Of a DNA stretch of 64,000 nucleotides, positions 8,515-17,808 are shown in pieces (the first letter of the stretch is position 1; each line of letters begins with the position of its first letter). Below the pieces are notes generated by a model. It saw only the letters and a program-made list of their open reading frames with translations. It did no database searches and was not told where the DNA came from. A program made the translations under genes and the position numbers. The stretch comes from Acidobacteria bacterium 13_2_20CM_2_57_6 (GTDB lineage Bacteria > Acidobacteriota > Terriglobia > Acidiferrales > UBA7541). The stretch covers positions 1 through 64,000 of the forward strand of contig MNEA01000021.1 of assembly GCA_001917435.1 (NCBI GenBank), written 5' to 3'.

Positions 8515-11500
8515 ATGAGCCTGTCCAAGATTTTCTTCCGCATCACGTTGTTGCTGGCTTGCGGAGTGTTTTTTGCCGTGGCAGCGCATGCGCAGTTTAA
8601 GGCCAGCATCCAGGGCACGGTCATGGATCCTCAGGGGACAGCAGTTCCCGGCGCTAAGGTCACCGTCACCAATGAGGATACCGGAATCGCCCGCGATACT
8701 GTTACGTCAGACCAGGGCTTCTATCGTATCAGCGAACTGCCACCCGGTAAGTACACGGTTAGTGTCGAAGGGGCCGGATTCAAGACATCGGTTTCAAAGG
8801 GCGTCGTGGTCGAAGCGGAGCAGCCGCGCGGACTCGACATCACGTTGGCGGTAGGTAACATTCAGGATTCCGTCACAGTAACCGCCTCTACCGGGGGACT
8901 GGAGACGGAGAACGCCAACGTAAACACCACGATTGGAACTCAGGAGGTGCTCACGCTGCCTCAATTCGGGAGGGATCCCTACGAACTGCTCCACATGGCG
9001 CCCGGCGTGTTCGGCGACAACGCGCGGCAGGGCAATGGAAATTCTTTCGCTCTTCCTCAGCAGGTTGGGCCGGGCCAATCAAACAGCTCAATCTTCCAGA
9101 CCGAAAATCAGGTACAAATTGTCTCCAACGGTCAGCGCGTAACGGCAAACAATTACAGCCTCGACGGCGTAAGCGTTAATAGCCTGAGTAACGGTGGCTC
9201 CGCAGTTGTCACCCCGAACCAGGAATCGGTCCAACAGATTATTGTTACTTCTGCTTCATACAACGCTGAGCAAGGGCGAAATTCCGGCGCTCAGATCGAA
9301 GTCATCTCCAAGGGCGGCAGCAACAATTACCATGGAAGCGGTCTGATTAAGTTCAATGACAAGGGACTGAATGCTTTCAACAAATTCTACGGAGCAAACA
9401 ACATCCCGCTCAGTCAAATCACTTGCGAGGGTGGCGCATTCAAGATCGTGGCTCAGCATTGCCCGACCAGAAACGACCAGAAGTACCGGGATTTTGCGGG
9501 GAGTCTTGGCGGCCCCGTCATAAAGAATAAGCTCTTTTTCTTCTTCTCCTATGAGGGCCTCCGTCAAACCAATACAGTCGTCAGCCGCAGTGTGAAGCTG
9601 GAGACCCCAGCCTTTGAAAAATACGTCCAGCAGGCCGAGCCGAACAGCATCGCCGCCAAGATTTTCAGCACACCCGGAATCGCGCCGCGGATCACGACGA
9701 CTCTCTCGCAAACTGATTGTTGCTCCCTTATTACAAGTCCGAGCGACCCCAACTATCATCCATTGGGGACGTGGTATCAACCTGGAATCGGAATTGGTCA
9801 GGCCGTCGGCAACGGGCCAGATGGCACGACGGACTGGGGCCTCTTCGACCTCACCAAACCCAATTCGAGCAGCGGCAACCAGTACAATGCTCGCGCTGAC
9901 TACACTCTGGGTGCAAACCAATTCTTTGCTAGCACTTACCTTGTGAACTTGACCAGCGTCAACGGGGGAAATCGGCCCCTTGAAGATGTTGGCTTCGCTC
10001 CGAAGAACTATGTCGGCACGCTCGGGTGGACTCGCACGATTTCTTCCGTCATGGTTAACGAAGCTCGCTTTAATTTCACCCGCTTTGCTTTTGACCAGCT
10101 CCAACCCACGGGCCAGACCAATTATGGCATCCCTCAGATCGAGTTGTTCGATTTCGATGCTGGCGGCTTGGGGGACGCAGGGACTATTATGGGTATCGGC
10201 CAAGCAGGCACCACCCCCGGTAACCTTGCAGAGAACACCTTCGCCTTTCGCGATACGGTGAGCTGGGTGCACGGTGTTCACGCATTCAAATTCGGCGTGG
10301 ACATCACGCGCGAGCAGAACAATGACGACGAGCCTGGCTTTGAGCGACCCAAGTATCAATTCCGCGGCTTGCTCAATTTTGCCAACGACGCCTGTTGCTT
10401 TTTCGAAAATGTCGCCGTGGATCCGAACACTGGCGGCCATCCCAACGGAAGGCGTTATTTCCGCGACGCTGCCTATTCTCTTTTCGTTCAGGATGACTGG
10501 AAACTTCGGCCAAACTTAACGGTTAACCTGGGGCTGCGGTGGGAATATTTCGCGCCACTCTCGGAAAAGAATGGCCTGCTCAGCAATTACATCTTTGGCT
10601 CCCAGGGCTTCGTGAATGGTTCAGTCCAAAGAGTGACGAAGCTCTATAATGCGGACAAAAAGGACTTTGGCCCTCGCATCGGTTTCGCTTGGAGCCCAAA
10701 TGTCTTGGGGAAGAAGACCGTCCTTCGTGGTGGGTTCGGCATCCTTTTCAACCGGCCATTTGAATCTGAATACAGCAATATTCGTCAGGACACACCGCTT
10801 GCCGCTCAGGCGAGTACCTGTTGCTTTTTCGATCCCGGCAAGATTACTGGCCCCCCTCCGGGTTCCGGCATTCTGTACGGAATCGGCTCGAGCACAAGTG
10901 CCACCAGCTACGCGCCCAATCCCAATTTCTCGTTTGGGGTAGCTCCCGATGGAGCCCTCTGCGCCAATGCCGGCTGCACTGCGGTGACTAAGGTTGACAT
11001 CTTTGGAGCCTTGCCTAATGAACCTACTCCGTATGTCTATGTCTATTCGTTACAGACGCAGTTCGAACCCATCCACAATTGGCAAGCCACTATCGGCTAT
11101 CAGGGTAGCCGCAGTCGCAAGCTTGCTCGCACTATCGACCTAAATCGGTTCCACCCGGGCGATACATTTGACGGCAATATGGATGGAGTGCAAAGCGCCA
11201 GCGCGGATGGTGTAGCCTGCGGCTCTACAAATCCCGCCTGCCCTGCGCCCATTGTTGTCGGCAATAACCGCTTTAACAGAGTCTTCATACCTTTTCCTGA
11301 CGTCAACGCTAGCTTCGATGCCCTGATCACTCAACTTTCTCATTCTTTTGCGGGCGGCTTCACCATTTCGACCCTCTATACGTGGAGCCACTCCATCGAC
11401 TTCTCTTCTTACGAGATTGGTTTTCAACAAACCGACCCATTCACCCAATCCATCGACAAAGGCAATTCCGACTTCGACGTGCGCCAAAGCCTGGGCATAT

Positions 11501-12078
11501 CCGGTTACTATGAGCTGCCGCTTTATCGTGGCAGGCATGACCTCATGGGCGCCATCGCCGGCGGCTGGACTCTCGGCGCTGTGTTCACTAAACACACCGG
11601 CTTCTCCTTTACCGCTCTAATTGGGAGTTGTGATACGAATCACGATCTGAACGGTGATGGAGCCTGCCCAGACATGCCCATCGTTTACGCCGGCGGCAAA
11701 ATCGCAAATCCATCTAAGCAGGACTGGCAGAATGGCGTCTTCACCAGCATCGCCGCCAGCTTCCCGGGCTCCACCACAGTCCCCCCGGCATCGCATGGGC
11801 CGGGCTGCCGTTGCCGGAATATTTTTGAAGGGCCTGGATTCACCCAGCTCGACTTGTCCTTCGGGAAAAACTTCCTGCTTCCAAACTCACGCGTGTTAGG
11901 TGAGAACGCCAAGCTCGAGTTCCGCAGCAATTTCTTTAATGCTCTCAATATTTTGAATCTCGAGTCATTGGCGCCTGCCACCGCACCAACTGACGTCGTG
12001 AACGCCGGGCAATTCGGCCGGCCCCTGGATGGTCTCTCGGGCCGCGTCATCGAATTCCAGTTACGGCTCAGCTTCTAG
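8515..12078 (+). CDS. TonB-dependent receptor with carboxypeptidase-regulatory domain (Oar-like)
   Basis: 1,187 residues. ATG 8515 is chosen because AAGGAG lies 6 bases upstream and it begins a signal peptide (MSLSKIFFRITLLLACGVFF...AHAQ). Next comes a carboxypeptidase-regulatory domain (about 30-110: ASIQGTVMDPQGTAVPGAKV...LPPGKYTV), then a plug region (about 135-280, NSLSNGGSAV, NAEQGRNSGAQIEVISKGG), and an outer-membrane barrel ending in an aromatic Phe (FQLRLSF). No SusD-type partner is present. Neighbouring GH144, GH3 and LacI genes suggest glucan oligosaccharides as substrate; this is inference. A promoter and operator-like site precede it and a terminator follows. Confidence 0.93.
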   Translation: MSLSKIFFRITLLLACGVFFAVAAHAQFKASIQGTVMDPQGTAVPGAKVTVTNEDTGIARDTVTSDQGFYRISELPPGKYTVSVEGAGFKTSVSKGVVVEAEQPRGLDITLAVGNIQDSVTVTASTGGLETENANVNTTIGTQEVLTLPQFGRDPYELLHMAPGVFGDNARQGNGNSFALPQQVGPGQSNSSIFQTENQVQIVSNGQRVTANNYSLDGVSVNSLSNGGSAVVTPNQESVQQIIVTSASYNAEQGRNSGAQIEVISKGGSNNYHGSGLIKFNDKGLNAFNKFYGANNIPLSQITCEGGAFKIVAQHCPTRNDQKYRDFAGSLGGPVIKNKLFFFFSYEGLRQTNTVVSRSVKLETPAFEKYVQQAEPNSIAAKIFSTPGIAPRITTTLSQTDCCSLITSPSDPNYHPLGTWYQPGIGIGQAVGNGPDGTTDWGLFDLTKPNSSSGNQYNARADYTLGANQFFASTYLVNLTSVNGGNRPLEDVGFAPKNYVGTLGWTRTISSVMVNEARFNFTRFAFDQLQPTGQTNYGIPQIELFDFDAGGLGDAGTIMGIGQAGTTPGNLAENTFAFRDTVSWVHGVHAFKFGVDITREQNNDDEPGFERPKYQFRGLLNFANDACCFFENVAVDPNTGGHPNGRRYFRDAAYSLFVQDDWKLRPNLTVNLGLRWEYFAPLSEKNGLLSNYIFGSQGFVNGSVQRVTKLYNADKKDFGPRIGFAWSPNVLGKKTVLRGGFGILFNRPFESEYSNIRQDTPLAAQASTCCFFDPGKITGPPPGSGILYGIGSSTSATSYAPNPNFSFGVAPDGALCANAGCTAVTKVDIFGALPNEPTPYVYVYSLQTQFEPIHNWQATIGYQGSRSRKLARTIDLNRFHPGDTFDGNMDGVQSASADGVACGSTNPACPAPIVVGNNRFNRVFIPFPDVNASFDALITQLSHSFAGGFTISTLYTWSHSIDFSSYEIGFQQTDPFTQSIDKGNSDFDVRQSLGISGYYELPLYRGRHDLMGAIAGGWTLGAVFTKHTGFSFTALIGSCDTNHDLNGDGACPDMPIVYAGGKIANPSKQDWQNGVFTSIAASFPGSTTVPPASHGPGCRCRNIFEGPGFTQLDLSFGKNFLLPNSRVLGENAKLEFRSNFFNALNILNLESLAPATAPTDVVNAGQFGRPLDGLSGRVIEFQLRLSF

Positions 12079-12099
12079 TCGTGATTTCCGAACGATAAG

Positions 12100-12129
12100 A
12101 GGGCGGTACCGTAACGTGCGCCCTTTTTT
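12100..12129 (+). terminator. Intrinsic terminator of the receptor gene
   Basis: AGGGCG (12100-12105) pairs with CGCCCT (12119-12124) and a T6 run follows at once. It lies 22 bases beyond the receptor stop codon. Confidence 0.7.
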
Positions 12130-12439
12130 CGTTCTGATCAACGCGCAAAACGAGCATCCGGCCAGGATGCGAGTCCCAAGCAACCATCGGGAGTCGAGGG
12201 GCCTCTCTGCCTCTCATAAGTCTTTTCCTTGCCACACTTATGCGGATTCTGCATCCCGGACCGTTCTGCGGGACGAAACGTGCCGCGGTGTACACCAACA
12301 ATCAATCGCCATAATTCTGGTTCGCTCGGAGGAGTTCTTGCGGACCGAACTTGTAGATCGTCATGGGCGATCCATTCACTCGCTGGCCGGAGCTTGCGAA
12401 CCGGTTTGGGCGTCCTCTTCCATCGCTCGCCTTTCGACC

Positions 12440-12461
12440 TTCAACTGTCGCCTGTCAACCT
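12440..12461. repeat. Intergenic 22-base repeat, copy 1
   Basis: Begins TTCAACTGTCGCC and ends TGTCAACCT. It matches 21 of 22 bases with a copy at 38388-38409, also in non-coding sequence. It contains the near-direct repeat AACTGTCG/CCTGTCAA. Function unknown. Confidence 0.45.
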
Positions 12462-12535
12462 CCCCATCCGCTAAGTCCTTTTTTTCACATTCTTGCGTAC
12501 CCTTTTGCACACATAAAAAACTCAACTCGTTTGTT

Positions 12536-13948
12536 TCAGGCAATTCCGAACTCTTTGCACAAAACACCCGGGGGTGTGGGGATGTCATTGTTAACTAATT
12601 TAGAAATCGCTATTTGAGGGGCATGAAATCCCGCTTTCTGCATTGCGGACTGGGCTTCGGGATTTTTCATGAAGGTGTTCCAAACGAAGCCGCTGCGATG
12701 ATTTTCCGCCATCAGCATGGTGATGCCAAGGTCGATGCCCAGCACGTCCGCGTCATACCAGCCGCTAAGTGGATTGAAAGCATCGATGAAACCGTACTTC
12801 TTCCACACGCGTTCCCGGTAAGGCCCGCGAAGATGGCGCAACACGCGGATGCAATCGTCGAAGAGAAACGGAAGAGAGCCTCCGGTCGCGCATGGCACGA
12901 TGCTTCCATCGATCGGCCCAAGCGGCCCGCCTTGAACCGACGGACCGCCCCACGCGGTATAGCCCTTTACGTAATCCGAAGCACTGATTCCCCAAAGATC
13001 CTCGCTGTAGTCGGGGAAACGGTCGCGCAGCGAGAGGCAAAACAGTTTGTGGGCTTTGGTGGCCTTCACGGAATTCTCAAAATAATCTGCATAGGCATCG
13101 CGCTGGTTCCGGAAATCAAACCAGGCTTGAGAATACTGATGCGTGAAAAGCGGATCGTTGCCGGAAATGTATTCGATTCCTTGATATTTGATTTTCGGCC
13201 GCGTCCACGCATTCCAGGAACTCGGAGGAACCGGATGCGCCGGCGAACCAATCGCCAAAAGATAGATCATCATCAGTTCGCAGTAGTGCTCCCAGCGCGC
13301 ATTGAGAACCCCGGATTCCGGATGCCATCCCATGGAAAGCGTGGAACCGCCATTCAGCATCCACGGCCAGTCCACGCGTTCGTAAATTTTTGTGGCGAGC
13401 TCCTTGATTTGCTGGTCGTCGAAATATTGCCGCGCGGTGAGGACGCCGCACAGCAGAATCGAAGTATCGATGGAAGAGATCTCGCACTTCTCCCAGCGCT
13501 GCCCAGTCTCCATGTGGATGAAGTGATAGAAAAAACCATGTTCGTTGTGCAAATCGTTGGCGAGAAACTTCAGTGTCCTGCGCGCTCGTTCGAGAATCTC
13601 GGGATGTTTTCCGAATTCGCGCTGATCGCCGATGCACAGGCTGGTCAGGCCAAATCCCGTGGCAGCGATACTTGACATTTTTCTCGAATCGTTTCCGTTC
13701 GCCAACGCGCGGTCTTTTACCTGGCCTGTTTTTTCGCTTGCTTCGCTCCAGAAGAAATGGAACGCAGCGCGCTGAATCTCATCGAGTAGTCGTTCGTCGG
13801 TTCCCTCGTAGGGCACACCTGCGGGCTCAGCGAAAGAATTTGCGGCCCGCTGTCCACAAGCAGACAGTGCCGCCAGCGGCGAAGCGAGCAGACCCGTCCC
13901 GCAAATTCTCATCATGTCTCTTCGGCTCAGGAGATTCTTGCTGGTCAT
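12536..13948 (-). CDS. GH144-type endo-beta-1,2-glucanase-like lipoprotein
   Basis: 470 residues from ATG 13948; an in-frame TTG at 13975 would overlap the GH3 stop. The N-terminus has a Tat-like motif (SRRDMMRICGTG) and a lipobox ending LSAC, so it is probably an exported lipoprotein. From about residue 55 it shows the glycoamylase-like fold (PF10091) seen in GH144: RAAFHFFWSEAS, SIAATGFGLTSLCIG, a FPDYSEDLWGISASDY segment and VPCATGGSLPF. Characterised GH144 enzymes cut beta-1,2-glucan to sophoro-oligosaccharides. The GH3 beta-glucosidase gene directly upstream on the same strand would complete hydrolysis to glucose. Substrate assignment is from family knowledge; other PF10091 proteins act on other glucans. 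Confidence 0.82.
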   Translation of the reverse strand: MTSKNLLSRRDMMRICGTGLLASPLAALSACGQRAANSFAEPAGVPYEGTDERLLDEIQRAAFHFFWSEASEKTGQVKDRALANGNDSRKMSSIAATGFGLTSLCIGDQREFGKHPEILERARRTLKFLANDLHNEHGFFYHFIHMETGQRWEKCEISSIDTSILLCGVLTARQYFDDQQIKELATKIYERVDWPWMLNGGSTLSMGWHPESGVLNARWEHYCELMMIYLLAIGSPAHPVPPSSWNAWTRPKIKYQGIEYISGNDPLFTHQYSQAWFDFRNQRDAYADYFENSVKATKAHKLFCLSLRDRFPDYSEDLWGISASDYVKGYTAWGGPSVQGGPLGPIDGSIVPCATGGSLPFLFDDCIRVLRHLRGPYRERVWKKYGFIDAFNPLSGWYDADVLGIDLGITMLMAENHRSGFVWNTFMKNPEAQSAMQKAGFHAPQIAISKLVNNDIPTPPGVLCKEFGIA

Positions 13949-13964
13949 CCGATTTTGTTCGCTC

Positions 13965-16337
13965 TTATGGCGCAATTTCGAGCGTTCTTCCCTCGCCGTG
14001 CGCGGAATCCGGGCTTATCCACACGGTGAGGCGCGCGGGCTCAACCACGAATTTGTTTTGGTCATTCCAGAACGCGAAGTTTTCGGGGCTCAATTCGAAC
14101 GTCACTTCCTTCTTCTCGCCGGGCGCAAGAGAAATCCGCTGAAAACCACTCAGCGCGCGGACCGGCAACGCGACACTAGTTCCCTGCAACCGCACGTAAC
14201 ACTGCACGGTTTCCTCGCCCGCGCGGGTTCCGGTGTTGGTAATCTCGGCGCTCACGGCCAGCGCGCGGTTCGGCTGCGAATCGTTTGCGCGAAGCTGGGC
14301 GTTCAGCGCTTGCGCACTCAATTCCGGCGCGACTTTGGAGAAGGGGCTGCTCGTCTGGGTTGCTCCATACCGAAACGTCGTGTACGTGAGCCCGTAGCCG
14401 AAGGGAAATTGCGGGGTGTTTTGCTCGTCGATGTAACGTGACACGTATTTCTCATCACTGTTTTTCGGTGGACGGGTCAGATCGATGCTGCCAGCCGGCC
14501 GGCCCGTGTTCAGCGCATCGTAGTACAGCGGTTCCTGTCCGACGCTTCGCGGCCAGCTCACCGGCAGTTTTCCACTCGGGCTGACTTCGCCGAACAGAGT
14601 TCGAACCAGCGCAGGCCCAGCCTGAATTCCGGGAAACCAGCCGGCCATAACCGCGGGCACGTGTTCGAACGCCCAAGGAAATGTTAGCGGACGCCCGCTG
14701 AAAAGCAGCAACACGACAGGCTTTCCCGTCGCCACGATTTTTTCAAGTAGCTGCTCCTGGTGTCCTGGCAGCCCCAGATGCGCCCTCGACGCGGCTTCGC
14801 CGTTCATCTCTGGAGCATTTTCTCCCAAGGCGAGGATCACGACGTCGGATTCTTGCGCGGTCTTCACAGCTTCGGCTAATTGCTCGTCCGATCCGCCGAT
14901 GATCTCAGTTCCCTTCGCATAATGAACTCGATCCGCGCCGAGGCGTTGCGTGAGAGCTGTACGAAGCGTGATGACATCTTCAGCACGCCCCTGACCTGCC
15001 CAGGAACCCAGCATGTCGTTCGAATCATCGGCGAGTGGCCCTATCAGGGCGATCCGCTTCACGTCGTTGGATATTGGCAAAACCGACGTTCCGCTGGAAA
15101 AGGCAGCGTTTTTCAGCATGACAAAAGATCGTTCAGCAGCGATGCGCGCCAAGGAAAGACTCTCAGGCCGAAGCATGGCGCTGGCCTCTTTCCCTTCGTC
15201 AGCATAAGGACGTTCGAACAAACCGAGGGCAAATTTCACGCGCAAGACACGGCGGACGGATTCGTCCAAGGCGGCCTCGCGAACCTGACCGGAACGCACC
15301 AATTGCGCCAAGTTCTCGTGATACAGACTGCTCACCATATCCATGTCCACACCGGCGAGAAACGCTTTGCGAGCAGCAGTTGCGCCATCGTTGGCGATCC
15401 CGTGCGCGATGAGTTCCGCGACGGAGGTGTAGTCGCTATCTACAATTCCCTGGAATCCCCACTCGCCTTTCAGAATCTGTTTCAGGGTGAATGGATTCGC
15501 AGTTGAGGGCACGGCATTCAGCGAATTGAAAGCACTCATCAGCGTGGCAGCGCCGGACTCGATCGCGGCATGAAAGGGCGGCAAATAAAATTGTCGCAGA
15601 GTGTGTTCGGAAATTTCCACGGAGTTGTAGTCGCGGCCGCCTTCCGCAGCACCGTAGCCGACAAAATGCTTTGGGCAGGCCGCGATGCTATCAGGGGCAT
15701 CCAGGCGCGCGCCCTGATAGCCGCGGACATACGCGCGAGCGATCGCCGCGCCGAGAAAAGGATCTTCGCCGGAACCTTCGGTCATTCTTCCCCAGCGCGC
15801 ATCTCTGGCGATATCCACCATTGGAGAAAACGTCCAGCGGATGCCGCTTGCGGAAGTTTCACGAGCAGCAACTCGGGCTGTTTGTTCAATCAGAGTCGGA
15901 TCCCAACTGGAAGCCAGCCCCAGTGGAATAGGAAATTCCGTTCGGAATCCGTGAATTACGTCCAAGCCAAAGAGAAGTGGAATGTGCAGCCGGGACTGCT
16001 CCACGGCGATGTGCTGGTAGGCATTGACCTGGCGGGCCGTGGTGATGTTAAAAAGCGCCCCGACTTCGCCTTTGCGGATCATGTCGTCATAATCCGTGCG
16101 GCCGGTTCCAGGGCCCGTGGGCTGTCCGGCCGAATATTGGACGAGTTGGCCGACCTTCTCCTCAAGAGTCATCTTTTGCAGGAGCGCATCAAGTTTTTTC
16201 TCGGAGGCCGGATCGCTCAAACTCGGACGAACGGCGGCGCTTCGGGACGCCACAGCGGGAGATTTGGTTTGCGCCAGGAGCGATTGACAGCTCAGCAAAA
16301 TGCAAGCCACAAACGCGGAACGAACAACCAAGGTCAT
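13965..16337 (-). CDS. GH3 beta-glucosidase, secreted
   Basis: About 790 residues, with a signal peptide (VRSAFVACILLSCQSLLAQ). Starts at ATG 16337, or GTG 16340. The GH3 N-terminal TIM barrel covers about 50-380 with the substrate-binding motif KHFVGYG (about 224-230) and the nucleophile in GIVDSDYTSV (Asp303). An alpha/beta sandwich follows (about 400-620), then a fibronectin-III-like domain at the C-terminus (LSGFQRISLAPGEKKEVTFEL). The layout is that of BglX-type periplasmic beta-glucosidases. It leads an apparent operon with the GH144 gene (16-base gap). A CGATTTAG half-site lies at its start codon. Expected to release glucose from sophorose or other beta-glucosides. Confidence 0.92.
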   Translation of the reverse strand: MTLVVRSAFVACILLSCQSLLAQTKSPAVASRSAAVRPSLSDPASEKKLDALLQKMTLEEKVGQLVQYSAGQPTGPGTGRTDYDDMIRKGEVGALFNITTARQVNAYQHIAVEQSRLHIPLLFGLDVIHGFRTEFPIPLGLASSWDPTLIEQTARVAARETSASGIRWTFSPMVDIARDARWGRMTEGSGEDPFLGAAIARAYVRGYQGARLDAPDSIAACPKHFVGYGAAEGGRDYNSVEISEHTLRQFYLPPFHAAIESGAATLMSAFNSLNAVPSTANPFTLKQILKGEWGFQGIVDSDYTSVAELIAHGIANDGATAARKAFLAGVDMDMVSSLYHENLAQLVRSGQVREAALDESVRRVLRVKFALGLFERPYADEGKEASAMLRPESLSLARIAAERSFVMLKNAAFSSGTSVLPISNDVKRIALIGPLADDSNDMLGSWAGQGRAEDVITLRTALTQRLGADRVHYAKGTEIIGGSDEQLAEAVKTAQESDVVILALGENAPEMNGEAASRAHLGLPGHQEQLLEKIVATGKPVVLLLFSGRPLTFPWAFEHVPAVMAGWFPGIQAGPALVRTLFGEVSPSGKLPVSWPRSVGQEPLYYDALNTGRPAGSIDLTRPPKNSDEKYVSRYIDEQNTPQFPFGYGLTYTTFRYGATQTSSPFSKVAPELSAQALNAQLRANDSQPNRALAVSAEITNTGTRAGEETVQCYVRLQGTSVALPVRALSGFQRISLAPGEKKEVTFELSPENFAFWNDQNKFVVEPARLTVWISPDSAHGEGRTLEIAP

Positions 16338-16553
16338 CACGATTTAGACGCTCCAATGTGTCTGGCAAGACCCAAGACAAGGCGCCTTAAGATCATTAAT
16401 CCGAGACGGCCAAGTCCGCCCAACCAGAAGTGGACGCGCCCGCTCGTAATTCAAGGCAGCAAAAACCGTTGCAAGAATCAAATCTCTTCTCGGAGCCGCG
16501 TATTTCGAGCGGATTCAGGGACGTCTCGAGATGTCCGACTTCGGCGGTAGCAT

Positions 16554-16569
16554 GCTAAACCGATTTAGC
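16554..16569. promoter_or_regulatory. Palindromic LacI-family operator
   Basis: GCTAAACCGATTTAGC has perfect 6-base arms (GCTAAA/TTTAGC) around CCGA, centred on CG as is usual for LacI-family operators. It lies between the divergent GH3 and LacI genes, 106 bases before the LacI start, so autoregulation and control of both directions are likely. Half-site copies occur at 4256, 8456 and 16340. Confidence 0.65.
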
Positions 16570-16674
16570 CCACATATCAAGAGAATGGACAGCCGCGAGC
16601 GTGCCTGGATGATGACGCTCATGGGGCTTGTCGCGGTACGGTCCTTGTGCGAAACTATCCTGCAATACACCCCT

Positions 16675-17751
16675 ATGGCTCGTTCAAAACCCACCTTGGC
16701 CTCTAAGGCGCAGAAGAACGCCAGAGAATGTATCAGTCTGAAGACCCTCGCGGAGCATTTGGGACTCTCGAAGACGGCCGTATCTCTGGTGATCAACCGG
16801 GTTCCGGCTGCCCGATCGATTCCTCAGCGAACGCAGGAGTTGATCCGCGCGGCGGCCCGAGAGCTGAATTACCGGCCGAATCACCTGGCCAGGTCCCTGA
16901 GGCAACAGCGGAGCTATACGATCGGCGTGCTTGTTCCGGAGATCAGCGAAGGGTACGCGGCGCTGGTCATGTCCGGAATTGAAGACCATTTGCTCCAGGA
17001 AGGCTATTTCTATTTTGTAGTGAGCCACCGCCATCGCAGCGAGTTGCTTGAAGAATATCCCCTTTTGCTACAGCAACGAGCGGTGGAAGGCCTGATCGCG
17101 GTGGACACCGCTCTTTCCGAGGGAGTGCAGGTCCCGCTCGTTGCGGTATCCGGCCACCGGGAATTACCAGGAGTAACGAATATCGTACTGAACCACGCAA
17201 GAGGTGCGACGCTCGCGCTGGAACATCTGGCGAAACTTGGACACCGGCAAATGGCCTTCATCAAGGGACAGGAATTCAGCTCTGATACCGATGTGCGCTG
17301 GGATTCGGTGCGCGGGGCCGCCGCAGAACTTGGTGTAGAAATCAAAGACCGGTTGGTCGGGCAACTGGAAGGCGAATCGTCTTCACCTGAACTGGGATAC
17401 CAAGTTGCGCGCAAACTTCTCGCCTCAGGCGAGCCGTTCACGGCTCTTTTTGCGTTCAATGACATTTCGGCGATCGGCGCGATTCAGGCTTTGCGCGAGG
17501 CAGGCCGGCGCATACCGGATGATGTTTCCGTCGTCGGTTTCGACGACATTCAAAGCGCCGCATTTCAGAACCCCGGCCTGACGACCGTCAAACAGCCGCT
17601 CCGCGAGATGGGCGTGCTGGCCGCCCAGACTGTCTTGGAACGCATCAACGCGCCGGTAAAGCATCCCTACCCCAAAGAAATCATTGTTGAACCGGACTTC
17701 GTGGTGCGAGGGAGCACCGGGCCCGCAGCGCGGAACGGCCCTCATAAGTAA
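16675..17751 (+). CDS. LacI-family transcriptional regulator of the glucan locus
   Basis: 358 residues from ATG 16675, chosen because the frame upstream contains the operator and does not look coding. The HTH is near residues 20-65 (SLKTLAEHLGLSKTAVSLVINRVPAAR) and the hinge helix is NHLARSLRQQRS. A periplasmic-binding-like sensor domain follows (IGVLVPEISEGYAALVMSGIEDHLL to PDDVSVVGFDDIQSAAFQNPGLTTV). Divergent from GH3, it most likely controls the GH3-GH144 unit and, through shared half-sites, the receptor at 8515. The inducer is probably a glucan-derived sugar; this is inference. Confidence 0.9.
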   Translation: MARSKPTLASKAQKNARECISLKTLAEHLGLSKTAVSLVINRVPAARSIPQRTQELIRAAARELNYRPNHLARSLRQQRSYTIGVLVPEISEGYAALVMSGIEDHLLQEGYFYFVVSHRHRSELLEEYPLLLQQRAVEGLIAVDTALSEGVQVPLVAVSGHRELPGVTNIVLNHARGATLALEHLAKLGHRQMAFIKGQEFSSDTDVRWDSVRGAAAELGVEIKDRLVGQLEGESSSPELGYQVARKLLASGEPFTALFAFNDISAIGAIQALREAGRRIPDDVSVVGFDDIQSAAFQNPGLTTVKQPLREMGVLAAQTVLERINAPVKHPYPKEIIVEPDFVVRGSTGPAARNGPHK

Positions 17752-17808
17752 CACAGTTCGCCCGAATTTAGACCACAGCCGACATAAAAGGTCGACAAAC
17801 AAAGCGGG

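Larger units (their letters stand above)
12079..12535. other. Intergenic region between convergent receptor and GH144 genes
   Basis: Contains the receptor terminator (12100-12129) and one copy of a 22-base intergenic repeat (12440-12461). Short open frames here have no recognisable features. Confidence 0.5.

Noticed and set aside
9256-10440. 394-codon minus-strand open frame inside the receptor gene
   Set aside because: It lies wholly antisense to a well-supported TonB-dependent receptor and has no domain; long antisense frames are common in GC-rich coding DNA.
12614-13675. 353-codon plus-strand open frame opposite the GH144 gene
   Set aside because: Antisense shadow; the GH144 frame has recognisable motifs and an export signal.
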